Shown here in pieces: positions 10,529 to 21,213 of a DNA stretch of 57,140 nucleotides. Position 1 is the stretch's first letter. Every line of letters begins with the position of its first letter. This DNA comes from Fomitopsis serialis (lineage: Eukaryota; Basidiomycota; Agaricomycetes; Polyporales; Fomitopsidaceae). The notes under the pieces are model-generated. The model was given only the letters and a program-made list of their open reading frames with translations, did no database searches and was not told the DNA's origin. The stretch covers positions 1 to 57,140 of the forward strand of contig NW_025955212.1 of NCBI RefSeq assembly GCF_022376445.1, read 5' to 3'. A program made the translations under genes and the position numbers.

Positions 10529-11622
10529 ATGGCTGCAGTGGGCCTGTCGAAGATCCCTACCTTGCGTGAGCTGTACAAGGCGGCAGCTCTTCGGGCCAGC
10601 GCGCTTCGATACCAGCCGAAAGATCAGTACCTGGACAGAGTATCTTTGTAGTGGGTAATCTCGCGTTCGATCTCTATGCATTCTCTTGTACGACAAATAT
10701 TGGTAGCCAGGGGGATATCACCAAACTTGAGGTAGATGCTATCGTGAATGCAGCAAACAGAAGCTTACTAGGTAAGTACAACCACCATATTTTCTTGGTC
10801 TACTATGCAGACCTGACAGCAATCGAGGCGGAGGAGGCGGTAAGTACTTAAATCCTCGTTTGTATCCCACCGATGCCAGCATGTTGCAGTCGATGGTGCC
10901 ATCCATGCCGCCGCAGGACCTCGCCTTCTGGACGAATGTGAGTATTGAATTATAATCCCGAATGTCACTTTTCTCCATATAAACTATAATTCGACAGGCC
11001 GCACTCTGAATGGTTGCGACACAGGAAACTCGAAGATTACGAAAGGATACGACCTACCTGCGTGAGTGCGCCTTTCCGCGAGAATGAGTGGCATCGTCAC
11101 ACAGAAACATTCAGCCAGCATATTATACATACCGTGGGGCCCATCTACTCGGACCATGATGTTGAAGGGAAGGCGGAACAGCTGAAATCGTGCTACCAGA
11201 CAAGCCTGCAGATAGCAGTGAAGAGTTCCCTCAAGCACGTCGTGAGCAGGCGTTCTGGTTTTTCAACAACATGAGTTAGCCTATCTAACTCGCCGATCTG
11301 TGTTCATAGGCATTTCCTTCGATCTCCACCGGAATTTATGGCTATCCGATAGAAGACGCTACCCACATCGCACTCGATACCGTACGACAATTTCTAGACT
11401 CGGACGAGGGAGAATCCGTACGTCGACTGAGTAACAAATCGTTCTTAGCTGTCTGACATGACCTGGTAGTTGCATCGTGTCATCTTCGTTGTTTGGAGCG
11501 ACAAGGACAAGGGTGTCTACGAGTGAGTTGCATCGACATATTAGGGAAGAGCATCTCTAAATACTGAACCGACATTTAGGGACCTCATCCCACAGTACTT
11601 CCCTGAATCGGAGCAGGAATGA
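10529..11622 (+). CDS. Macrodomain protein (ADP-ribose-1''-phosphate / O-acetyl-ADP-ribose hydrolase type)
   Basis: This is a single-macrodomain protein of about 212 residues, the size of MACROD/YmdB-type enzymes that hydrolyse ADP-ribose esters. The start at 10529 gives [20 protein letters not shown]. After splicing, the ligand-binding fold reads [20 protein letters not shown], then the glycine loop [58 protein letters not shown] and [16 protein letters not shown]. These are all hallmark macrodomain segments (Asn of [20 protein letters not shown]). Seven or eight introns are inferred; one coding exon is only 12 nt (10828-10839) and encodes the glycine loop. The stop is TGA at 11620-11622. 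Location is likely nucleo-cytoplasmic, as no signal peptide is seen. Confidence 0.88.
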
Positions 11623-12170
11623 CTGCCTAGGAAACATGCCCTTTGATGTCGTCTATGGGCCAAATTTCCCACAAATGTTTTGCAAGTTGTCTGCCTTGTA
11701 TGAAGGCTCTATTTCAAAAGTTCAATCGTGCCGGCGTCCTTGCGTGGCTGGCCTTGAACTTGTGGCATCAGACTATCCCGTACTCTCCGGAAGCAGATGG
11801 CCCTCGTTTCCCCGATTGGTTCTGCTGCTGTGTGTAAAGCCTATTTACCTCGATCCGGATCATGGCGGATGGCCCGGACCGCCGTGTCTGCTCTATTCTA
11901 CCCCGCATGACCTACGGAGCAACCAGTCGGACTACTCGTTTCTCGGTGTCGTGCAGCAGACCTGGATCCTGTGATCCAGAGTAACCTAACTTATGGTGCA
12001 CGATGCTTCTGTGCAATGTTGTGCCTGGAACTGCACTTGGAACTGCACTCACGAATCCGCCAATATAAATGTCGAGGCTAACTTCTCGTGTGATTCTTTT
12101 ACTGCGGCGTCTTCGCGCACAATCGCACAAACAGCCTGCGGGTCGCAACTGAACGCCGTTTTACTGAACC
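11623..12170. other. Intergenic, no gene seen
   Basis: No frame resembles a protein here. The stretch holds the 3' flank of the macrodomain gene and the promoter of the sugar transporter. A perfect 12-bp tandem duplication (tggaactgcact, 12026-12049) lies about 120 bp upstream of the transporter start. Confidence 0.5.
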
Positions 12171-14555
12171 ATGGGTCGGGTGTATAACATCTTCATTGCC
12201 ATATTTTGCTCTATCGGTACGTCGCTGCCACAATGACTCTCAAGCACGTAGCCCAGTTCAACGCAATACTCATCAGGGTCATTTCTCTTCGGGTATGCTC
12301 AACTCTCTGTCGTCTGAGGCCTAGCTCAACATCTTTATCAACACTGCAAATGTTTAGTTATGACAGGTGAAGAACTGCAGCTGGGACATCGCAGCAATGG
12401 CTGACTTACATGACATTGTAGTGGAGTGATCGCCTCCGTCATTACATTTGGCCAGTTTGAGGACTTTGTCGACGACCCTGCAAAGTACAGTAGCCTTTCT
12501 GGAGCTGTAGTCTCTACGTTCACGGGTGCGGCTTATTCTGCCGACGTACTATTGAACTAGCTAATGTGCTCCCCGTAGGCGGATGCTTCTTCGGGTGCAT
12601 GTTGGCAGGATGGTATGTTAATCTATCGCCCGTCACGGTCTCATATGTCTAAGTGGGTCTCAGGACGAGTGACAAAATAGGGAGAAAGCGGAGCATACAG
12701 GTCTGTTGCTCGACTGCAGAACTGTATCAGCTGTGACAAGGGATTGCTTTATCAGCTAGGTGCTCTCATAGACCTATGGGGATGTGCCATGCAAGCCGGT
12801 GCGAATAATTTCGCTTGCATGCTCATAGGTCGCATCGTTGCGGGCTTTGCCATAGGGCGCGTGTCGCATTGTATTTCCAATGCATTACGTTCATACTGAC
12901 CACTCACCATGCAGAATTTTGTCCATGTCTGTGCCATTGTACAACGTCAGAGGACTACCATTTCACGGGAGCATACTCTGATATCTACTGTCTATAGACG
13001 GAGATCGCACCGCCAAGGATCCGCGGCTTCATTGTGGGTCTGGCTCAGCAAATGATTGGCATAGGGTTCATTGTTGCGAACTGGGTATGCATAGCACCGC
13101 CGAGTTATCAGAGCATGCGTCTCAGAAGTTTTACCCATAGGTCGGCTATGGCTGCCAATACATTGACGGTTACGGAAGCTGGCGACTCGCTTTGGGTCTA
13201 CAGGTCCGTCAGATACAACTCAGTGTCGCACAGCTTGCGTGGTAATGCCTTGCCGTAGCTTGTACCTGCCTTCATGCTGCTCATCGGCATTCAATTCCTG
13301 CCTTATTCTCCAGTGAGCTGACCATTCCAGTAGTGCGTCCGTCTATGCTGAATTATTTACCTCAGCGTTGGCTTCTCGAGCAAAATCGTGACGACGAAGC
13401 ACGAGCGGTCGTCTATAAGCTGCATGGGGTGGAATCAGCAGAGAAGAAAGTGTCCGCGGACGCCGAGTTCACTGATATGCAGCTCACGATCAGCGCCGAG
13501 ATGGCGACAACATCCCGACGATTGAGTGATCTTTGGGAGACACCGGCGATGCTCAAGCGTACTCTTGTTGCTGTGGGCGTGCAGGTCTTCGGACAGTTTT
13601 CAGGGATCAATGGTGTCGTATTCCCTGCATATTCTTGTGTCTCGTTCGCTGAAGGTCTTCCACGTATGCCGCAGTCATCAATTACTTCGGACCAGCGATG
13701 TACCAGTCACTCGGTCTGAGCTCCAGCCAATCACTGCTCATTCAGGGCATCTACGGCGCTGTAGGCCCTATCACGAACTTCATGTCAGTCTTTGACTGTC
13801 GGGTGATTTGCATTGTCTACTGAAACGAACGCTGCAGATTCATTACATGTATCCTCGACAACGTTGGACGGAAGAAACCGCTCATGTTTGGCGCGGCTGG
13901 CTTTGTCGCTACGTACTCCGTTCTCACTGCAATAGTCGCAAGCTTTCCGCCGGGATCATCCGACAACCATCCTGCTCAGCGCGCTGGAATTGCCATGATC
14001 TTCCTGACCAGTATCCTCTTCTCGCTGAGCTTCGGACCGATCAGCTGGGTGCTGACGTCTGAGGTGAGTTCAGTGCTTGCGCATGGCAAGACACAAAGAT
14101 AAAAAGCTACTGTGTACAGGTGTTTCCGACGAAGACGCGATCTATCGGTACGGCAGTCGCAGTATGCGCGAACTGGGCCTTCAACGTGCTATTCTCTCAG
14201 GTAGGTTTATTTCTTGTCCTGCAAAGTCTGCGTCTCTGATTCCCATCCTCCTGTACTACTAGGTATCCAACATGGCTATCGACAACGTAGGTTGGAGGTA
14301 TTACCTGCTATTCATTCTCCTCAACTTCGTCGACTTCTGCTTGATCGCACTCTTCTTCCCCGAGACGAAAGGTGCGCTCGTGACCGCCATTTCTAATTAC
14401 CAGATAAAACTGAAACTGCCACCTCGTCAGGGAAATCGTTGGAACAGATGGCAGAGGTCTTCGGGGACGATGTTGATCCTCACGAGATACTGGGACATCA
14501 TCCGGATGCTCAAGACGCATTGGATGACACCTCCGGGAAGCATAAAGAGGCGTGA
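12171..14555 (+). CDS. MFS sugar transporter (sugar:H+ symporter family)
   Basis: This is a 12-helix major facilitator of the sugar porter family, expected in the plasma membrane. Spliced translation begins MGRVYNIFIAIFCSIGSFLF at 12171 and continues GYDSGVIASVI. The family signatures follow: GWTSDKIGRKRSI (loop 2-3), IGRIVAGFAIG, YNTEIAPPRIRG, QFLPYSPRWLLE (the PESPR-type motif after helix 6), FGQFSGINGINYF, LDNVGRKKPLMFG, SFGPISWVLTSEVFP and PETKGKSLEQM near the C-terminus. The stop is TGA at 14553-14555. Introns are very dense. Two exons near the 5' end are tiny: 16 nt, and 9 nt at 12358-12366. The long central loop (13380-13540) is ordinary for fungal hexose or polyol transporters. The substrate cannot be read from sequence. 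Confidence 0.87.
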
Positions 14556-15091
14556 CGAGTCTTCATTGCGATAATATCGAATGTATCTCAGTCACGGTGG
14601 TGCATCTCTTCGGGTCATGCATGTAGGATTAAGATGATGCCTCACAACAATGCTTTCATGAGCACGAAATTGTCGCCATCAATTTTTGTGCCTCTATCCG
14701 AGTCTATCGCTGCGTTCAACCAAGTTACTTTGCCAATGATACAGCACAATCTGAACGCGTGCCAGTGCACCCCTCTTCCTGAAGACCGCTGATCTGCTTG
14801 AGCTAATTCTTCCACTTAGAGCGACTGCTGTACCGCACATGGGTCCTGTAAAGCTAGCTTCTGTGAAGCCCTGACTTCTAAAGCTCGAAGTGAAGATATG
14901 TACTTCAGTACGCTTATGCGTGCCAGTAAAACAATGGCCCACTGAACGCAATCACATGACCGCCTTTCTGCTTCCGCCACGATCGTCGAATCTCGATCAG
15001 GTTGCAGACTCACTCAGTCACTGCCAGTGATAATTCACACCTCCTGCCTGCATCCAAAGTTGCCGCAAGCCTAATAGCAGCGGACCACAAC
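14556..15091. other. Intergenic, no gene seen
   Basis: About 536 bp holding the 3' end of the transporter unit and the promoter of the ankyrin-type gene. No convincing ORF, repeat or RNA gene was seen. Confidence 0.5.
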
Positions 15092-16058
15092 ATGGACCGT
15101 ACAAGTGTACTCTCACTACCCGTTGAAGTGAGTCCCCTATTGTCCCGCTCGTACGTTTACCAACATAGTATCAAAGCTGCTATACGACATACATATTCAC
15201 GCAGCGTCCCCGAATCTCCCGCTGGCATGCAAGCATCTCTATGCCGTGTGCAAGTCTGCACCAACCTCTGTCCACGCTCAGTATCTCATTGAGAGCTATC
15301 ACTCCGCTCGTGCCTACAGCACCGTCGCCGATACCATCTCCTTGGCCCTTCGGTACCCTGTCTGCAGTCAGGCCGTCCTTGACACAATCATCAGGAGCCC
15401 CGAGTATCCCACTCTGTCCTCAGAAAACCGAAGAAAGAGGACGGAGCTGCCGCGGAGACTCTTTCGCAACTTATCGCCGCGTCCTACAAGCATAGGCAAG
15501 CGGAAGCGAGGCGAGCCAGAACCTTCCGGGTGGACAGAAGACGACGACCCGCTGCCTTTCCTTCGCTACCTCTATGCCCACCCGCGCATTCGTACGCCGG
15601 GAGCCGACTCCTGGGAAGGCTACGCGCTGACGAAAGCCGTACACGCCGAGTTCATTCCTCTCGTGCAATTTTTGCTCGAACATGGCGCGTCGCCTCAGAC
15701 GAAGGGCGCCCTCGCAGTCATGGTCGCCATCCGGCGTAAGAATCTGCCGTTGGTGCGTTTGCTCATCGAGCGCGATGGCCCGCGACAAACCTACAAGCGG
15801 CCAAGGACGAGGGATGAGGGACCCGGTGTGGTGACGGGGAGGGACGGGATATCTGCGGATTCAGCCCGGGGGAACGATACCGTGACGCGCGATAACGGTG
15901 CAAAGAGACGGAAACTGGGGGACAGAGTACAGGTGAACCAGGAGATGGTCAAGACGGCGGTGCAGTCTAATGCTCGAGACATTGTGGAGTATTTTATCCA
16001 CGAGAAAGGCTGCGTGCCAGACATGCAGACAGTTCTACTCATGGGAGCGAGTAGATAG
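15092..16058 (+). CDS. Ankyrin-repeat-type protein with F-box-like N-terminus
   Basis: Exon 1 starts at 15092 (MDRTSVLSLPVE). After an intron of about 45 bp, the second exon continues LLYDIHIHAASPNLPLACKH. This LPVE...LPLACKHLY pattern resembles the short F-box-like start of a fungal family that carries ankyrin units. The body has DPLPFLRYLYAHPRIRTPGA and LTKAVHAEFIPLVQFLLEHG, an ankyrin-like helix pair, then AVMVAIRRKNLPLVRLLIER, another. A basic, low-complexity insert follows (near 15790-15920), then VKTAVQSNARDIVEYFIHEK, a last ankyrin-like unit. The stop is at 16056-16058. The protein is about 307 residues, soluble, and probably a protein-interaction adaptor; its partner is unknown. Confidence 0.75.
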
Positions 16059-16302
16059 CATTAACACTCGTTGGCGCTTGTACATACCGCAAGCATGGCG
16101 ATGTTCACTCCTGCACCAGACATCGCTCAGAGTGTGGTACACAGGTTCGGATGTATCTTCGGATAATGAGACAAGGAATGCTAGACTGAAAACAACAATG
16201 CGAAGAGCGAAACGTAGCTAGTCGTCGAGGGTCGTCTAGACACGGAGGGATGGGAGGTAGAGATATACACGTACGCTGGGGATACAAGGATAGAAATACA
16301 TC

Positions 16303-16949
16303 TCAGATGTCGTCGATATCAACCTCGTCCTCGTCGCCGAACTCGAAGGTACACTCGCCCTCCTCGTCGCCGAATGTCTCTGTTTCGTTGATCTTGGCAT
16401 TCTCGGGGAGCTCGCCGTATGCTTTCACTGATGATGTAGGTGAGCCCGCAGTGCATAGATAATGCAGGTGGGAATACATACAACTCCGTGCCTCGTCGGC
16501 AGTATACTTCACGATGACATCCGCCTTGTCATCCTGGAACTCTCGGAGGGACAGAAGGATAATGTCGCCCTGATTGATCCAGACCTATGATGGCGGCGTT
16601 ACAGCATTGGAAAGGATGAAGTAGACGATTGGGACGGACCTTCTTCCTCATCTTGCCACGGATATGAGCCAGTCTCTTCTCGCCATCGAAACATTGCGCC
16701 TCCAGCCGCCCATTGCCCAACATCTTTATTACTTGAGCATATTCCTGGCCGTCCTCCCGGAAGACCAGCTCGCGCTTGTCACCATCGTTCTCGTTCTTTC
16801 CACGTCTCCGGTTCTTACCACCCTATAGTCACAGTAAGTATGTGTCACAATGGGATCCCCTGCAGGTCGTGCTAACCTTTCCCTTGTTCTGCAGAAAAGT
16901 GTAAGTAAGCGATCGTACCGATTATAGACTGAGGACATACCTTGGGCAT
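16303..16949 (-). CDS. TIF11: Translation initiation factor eIF1A
   Basis: eIF1A binds the A site of the 40S subunit and promotes scanning with eIF1. The start at 16949 gives MPK. A 12-nt exon (NKGK) and then [19 protein letters not shown] follow, which is the basic N-terminal tail. The OB-fold reads [20 protein letters not shown], then [20 protein letters not shown] and [20 protein letters not shown], then [13 protein letters not shown]. The C-terminal tail is acidic and ends EDEVDIDDI, the conserved terminus that contacts eIF5B. The length is about 145 residues, normal for the family. The stop is at 16303. The gene is head-to-head with the PP2A catalytic subunit. Confidence 0.96.
16877..16888 (-). 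other. TIF11: 12-nt micro-exon of eIF1A
   Basis: On the minus strand, aacaagggaaag lies between a ctgcag acceptor and a gttagc donor. It encodes NKGK, which restores the invariant MPKNKGKGGKN start of eIF1A. Confidence 0.88.
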
Positions 16950-17282
16950 GTTCGATGGATTGGACTACTTTCTCTCGCTGAGAACTGTCTCTGCCGTGTG
17001 GTGTGTATGTCCGTCTATGTATACGGACGAGTCAAAGGGATCCCAGAGGGATGGCGGTAGCGAGCAAGGAGTCAAGAGACAGAGCGATGGAGGCGCGGCT
17101 TGTGCAGCCTTGCGCCGGATCTCGATCTTTCGCACGCCCCGTCACGCGTTACAGCTCCTACGTGACTGGGTACTCGGGGCACTATCGGTCACATGTGACC
17201 CCGCACAGACTTGCACGCGCATCACCAGCATCCCTCAACCCACCTCACGCATCTTCGACTACCCGACTCAACTTAAACCACC
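16950..17282. promoter_or_regulatory. Bidirectional promoter, eIF1A / PP2A catalytic subunit
   Basis: A 333-bp gap between divergent start codons. It contains cgtcacgcgtt at 17140-17150, which recurs exactly upstream of CCT5 at 21333-21343. It also contains CGTGAC at 17161-17166 and a perfect 14-bp palindrome GGTCACATGTGACC at 17187-17200, about 83 bp before the PP2A start. Confidence 0.5.
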
Positions 17283-18609
17283 ATGGAGAACGAGATAGAC
17301 GGATGGATCGCACAGCTCAGCCAGTGTAAGCAGCTTTCGGAGCCCGACGTGAAGCGGCTATGCGACATGGTGCGTGCCAGGTTGCACTTGCGGTTGATAA
17401 CAACGGTTCGCCACCAGGACGTGTGCGAACCGCTGTTAGCATCCCGGTGTATGCGATGTTCGAGGTGTGCTCATGTTGGTTGTATTTCACGCCAGACGCG
17501 GGAGATTCTCATGGTCGAATCAAACGTCCAGCCTGTGAGGTGTCCTGTGACTGTTTGCGGTGATATTCATGGTCAATTCGTACGTGTACAATACGGGATC
17601 GATCGGAGGTTTGGTAACGTTAACGTTTGAACATGCATAGCACGACCTCTCGGAGCTCTTCCGCATCGGCGGGAACTCACCCGACACGAATTATCTATTC
17701 ATGGGCGACTACGTTGACCGGGGGTACTACTCCGTCGAGACCGTCACTCTTCTCGTCGCGCTCAAGCTGCGCTACCGCGACCGCGTCACCATCCTCCGAG
17801 GTAACCACGAGTCGCGGCAAATCACGCAGGTGTATGGGTTTTACGATGAGTGCTTGCGGAAGTATGGCAATGCAAATGTGTGGAGATACTTCACGGATCT
17901 CTTCGATTACCTCCCTCTTACCGCCCTGATCGAGAACCAAGTGAGTGGCCAGTTCTGCGGTACAGCACCCCGCGTTCTGACGGGCCACAATCAACGATCA
18001 GATCTTCTGCCTTCACGGGGGCCTCTCGCCATCCATCGACACTCTCGACCATGTTCGGGGCATTGATCGTGTGCAGGAGGTTCCTCATGAAGGGCCGATG
18101 TGTGACCTCCTGTGGTCTGACCCCGATGACCGATGCGGTTGGGGGATATCGCCGCGTGGTGCGGGTTATACGTTCGGGCAGGACATCAGTGAGGCGTTCA
18201 ACCATAACAATGGTCTTACATTGGTTGCGCGGGCGCACCAACTCATCATGGAGGGTGCGTACTACTTCGGAGGCATTAAGACGCACTCAAACCGTCCTCC
18301 TTCCAGGCTATAATTGGAGTCAGGACCGGAACGTTGTCACTATTTTCTCTGCACCAAACTACTGCTACCGCTGCGGCAACCAGGCGGCGATTATGGAGAT
18401 GGACGAAAAACTATCGTATAGCTTGTGCGTTACCATCATGCCCATGTATGTTTGAGCCCGTCACTGATCGATGTGTACCGCATAGCCTACAATTCGACCC
18501 CGCGCCCAGAGTGGGAGAGCCTCTCGTGTCGCGACGCGTACCGGACTATTTCCTCGTGAGTAGGCGTCATCATCGCTCTGGCGAGAAAGCTAACCCCTAT
18601 GTGCAGTGA
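17283..18609 (+). CDS. PPH21: Serine/threonine protein phosphatase PP2A catalytic subunit
   Basis: This is the catalytic subunit of PP2A, acting with A and B subunits in cytoplasm and nucleus. The start at 17283 gives [20 protein letters not shown]. The metallophosphatase motifs are intact: [74 protein letters not shown] and [15 protein letters not shown]. The C-terminus is RRVPDYFL, whose Leu is the carboxyl-methylated residue of PP2A. The length of about 308 residues is typical. Six or seven introns are inferred. The last intron lies directly before the stop codon, so TGA (18607-18609) is an exon of its own. That intron is 51 nt and stop-free. Confidence 0.96.
18556..18606 (+). other. PPH21: 51-nt terminal intron, stop-free and in frame, directly before the PP2A stop
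   Basis: The intron runs from gtgagt to gtgcag between the CTC codon for the terminal Leu and TGA. Its length is divisible by three and it contains no in-frame stop. A retained intron would add 17 residues after DYFL and end at the same TGA. Confidence 0.85.
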
Positions 18610-18977
18610 TCCTTGCTTTGTTTCATGCATTTGGCGGCACATCCTTGATGTTACAGTACAGTACATAGCAATTGTCAGATACAGTGTAGCACATCCAGAA
18701 GACGAAGTTGATACCTCATTTCCTGTATTTTGTTCCTTACTGTGACGTCTGCTTTGGACCGACAATGGACCTCTCGAGACAAAACAATCTACTAAGTTAT
18801 AATGAACTGAGACTTGTGAGGTCCATGGCCGCAAACATCATGTATGCGACACAGACCATGTCAATTATGCAGCAAGCTGTATGCTAATGACAGGCATGAA
18901 CGTGAGTACCGGCCGGCAACAGAGCGATGTGTGGATTATGCACAGCATGCATTTAATGATACAGATTATTGCTTGAT
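18610..18977. other. Convergent intergenic region, PP2A / CCT5
   Basis: About 368 bp between the 3' ends of two convergent genes, AT-richer than its surroundings. No ORF or structured RNA was recognised. Confidence 0.5.
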
Positions 18978-21213
18978 CTACTCCTCTGCTTGTCCAGAGA
19001 CAATGACGTCGTCTGCGGCAAATGCAGTCAGTCACAATTCACCAGGACTCACAGGTTAAAACTCACCTATTTTGAGTACAGCCCGTACCAACTACAAGTG
19101 ATATACGGTCAGTCTCATTGTGAATTGAACATATGGACACAACTACATACCTGTGTCGCCAAAAGATATTGCTGGCGCTTCGAGATGAGCGGGTCGTAGA
19201 CAAACTGCTTCTTCATGTCTAAGGGGCGATGAGACTCCCTTGCTTGATTTGCATGGCTAAGTATCGACGCACCGATGTCTCCCCGTCCCAAGCAGTCAAT
19301 GCCGAGAACGGAGTTGCCCTCCTTGACCTGCCGGCTCTTGACCTCCGCGAGCGTTTCTATCGGCGACAAACCGCTGTTCTCCGCGAGCGCGAGGGGCACA
19401 GAATCCAGCGCGGACGCAAACGCGCGCATCGCATACTGCTCGATAGACGGGATCTAGACAAGAATCCACGATCGTGAGAACAGTGTTGCACCTAGGAACG
19501 CCAGATCTTCTGCGTACCTCATCCGCAGCTTTCGCAACCGCGAGCGAACAGCTGATGTCCGCCGCACCTCCACCGTACACTACACGGTTGTCAACGACAA
19601 TGTTCCGGACCGCGCAGAGCGCGTCGTGGAGGGCGCGCTTCGCCTCGTCCACGATCTAGGTCACAGCTGGATCAGCGAGACGCAGACGGAAGGGCTTAGG
19701 TGACATACCATCTTGTTGCTCCCCCTGACGAAGACGGTGACTGTCCGGGCATTGGCACACTCCTCGATCACCAGCATCTTGTCCCTTGTGGTCCCGAAGG
19801 ACACCTCGCGTACGATACCCGCCTTGCCGAGCTTCTCTGCCGTAAGGTCTTCAAAGCGCGGGACGATGCGACCATTGTTGCGATAGCAATGAGCTGGGGT
19901 GGCCGTTAGCGAGTCGTAGTCAACGAACGAAAATAGAGGGTGCACACCTCGATCTCAGGGCCACCGACCCATCGCACAGAGGGGAGATCGTTCTGCATGA
20001 GAAGGTGGTTCGCCTCATCGTCGAACCCCCACTGGCAGATTACGAGGTTCGCGCCGGTGTCCTTCACCTGCTTGATCATGCTCTGGAACTTGTCCTGCTC
20101 GTACTCTCTCAGCCGCTTGTACTCGTCTACGCTAGTAATGTCGAGCTTGTGTTTCGTCTTCGGGCGGGGAGGCTCGAACGGACAGGTGAGGATCGCGATT
20201 TTCGCGTCCCTCACGGAATGGGGCATCTGAGGGTGGGAGAAGTCTTTGTCCACGAGTACACCCTTGATGAGTGCCGTGTCCGCTAGCGAACCGCCGACCT
20301 TGCCATCCACCTTGATGAGGTCGAAAGGCACGTCCTTGCGCTCGAAGTCCGCTACTGCAAGGACAGCGTCTACCGCGATCTCCGCGAACTTGTCATGCTC
20401 CATCGAGACACTGGATGGACGTCATAAATGAAATGGCACTCCTGAAGATGTAAGTGGACTGACATTTTGCTTCCAAGACTGGTCTTGGCTGTTTTGACGA
20501 GGTTGGAGGTGTCAGAGAGCGTGAACTCTACTTTGTCAGAGATTTTGTCCAGGTGCTCTACTGCAACAACACATGCGCGGTCGAAGCCATCTGCTATTCG
20601 GATCGGATGGATGCCGCGGTCGAGCAGCGCTTCACTCTGCTCCAGAAGTGCACCAGCGAGGACTGTGCAGTAGAGTTCGTAGTTGTTCATGCCTCTGGAA
20701 ATGCTCTGGTCACGCACCAACGACACCCGTAGTACCATCCCCGATCTCATCGTCCTGGCTCTTGGACAATTGCACGAGCAGCTTTGCGATCTGGTGGTCG
20801 ACTTCCATCTGACTGAGGATGGTAGCGCCATCGTTAGTCACCGTGATATCGCCATCCGGGGAGATGAGGATCTTGTCGAGCCCTTAATCCAAGCATTAGG
20901 AAGGCCATGAAGGTTGTGCCAGGTCGCGTACTAACCTCGCGGGCCGAGGGATGTGCGAATAATGTTTGCGACAGTCCGGGCGGCGAGAATGTGCGACTAG
21001 AGGGATTTAAGATGAAAAATACTATGTGGAACAGGAGTTACGATGGTGCTTACTTTGATTGCCTCGACACCATGACTGCGAGTCTTCTTCGCCTGTTCTC
21101 GCAGAATGATGAAGGGACGCCCATACTGGAGAGCTTTGAGCAGCAGTACCGCGAGCAAATGAGAGCACAAAACGAACCTCGTCCGTGGCATACATAGCTT
21201 GTGGTTCAGCCAT
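18978..21213 (-). CDS. CCT5: Chaperonin CCT/TRiC subunit epsilon
   Basis: This is one of the eight subunits of the cytosolic chaperonin that folds actin and tubulin. The start at 21213 gives [12 protein letters not shown], then [19 protein letters not shown], characteristic of the epsilon subunit. The ATP-binding core has [26 protein letters not shown] and [16 protein letters not shown]. The apical part has [15 protein letters not shown] and [20 protein letters not shown], then [19 protein letters not shown] and [10 protein letters not shown]. The C-terminal equatorial part has [40 protein letters not shown] and [20 protein letters not shown]. The last exons give [19 protein letters not shown] and the stop at 18978. 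Around eight introns are inferred. The upstream region carries four CGTGAC/GTCACG copies. Confidence 0.96.

Noticed and set aside
15471..15788. Open frame antisense to the ankyrin-type gene
   Set aside because: Shadow of a GC-rich coding region; the sense strand has ankyrin-like helices and splice signals.
17371..17497. Possible additional exon in the first PP2A intron
   Set aside because: Joining LCDM directly to [10 protein letters not shown] gives the standard PP2A spacing; no exon is needed.
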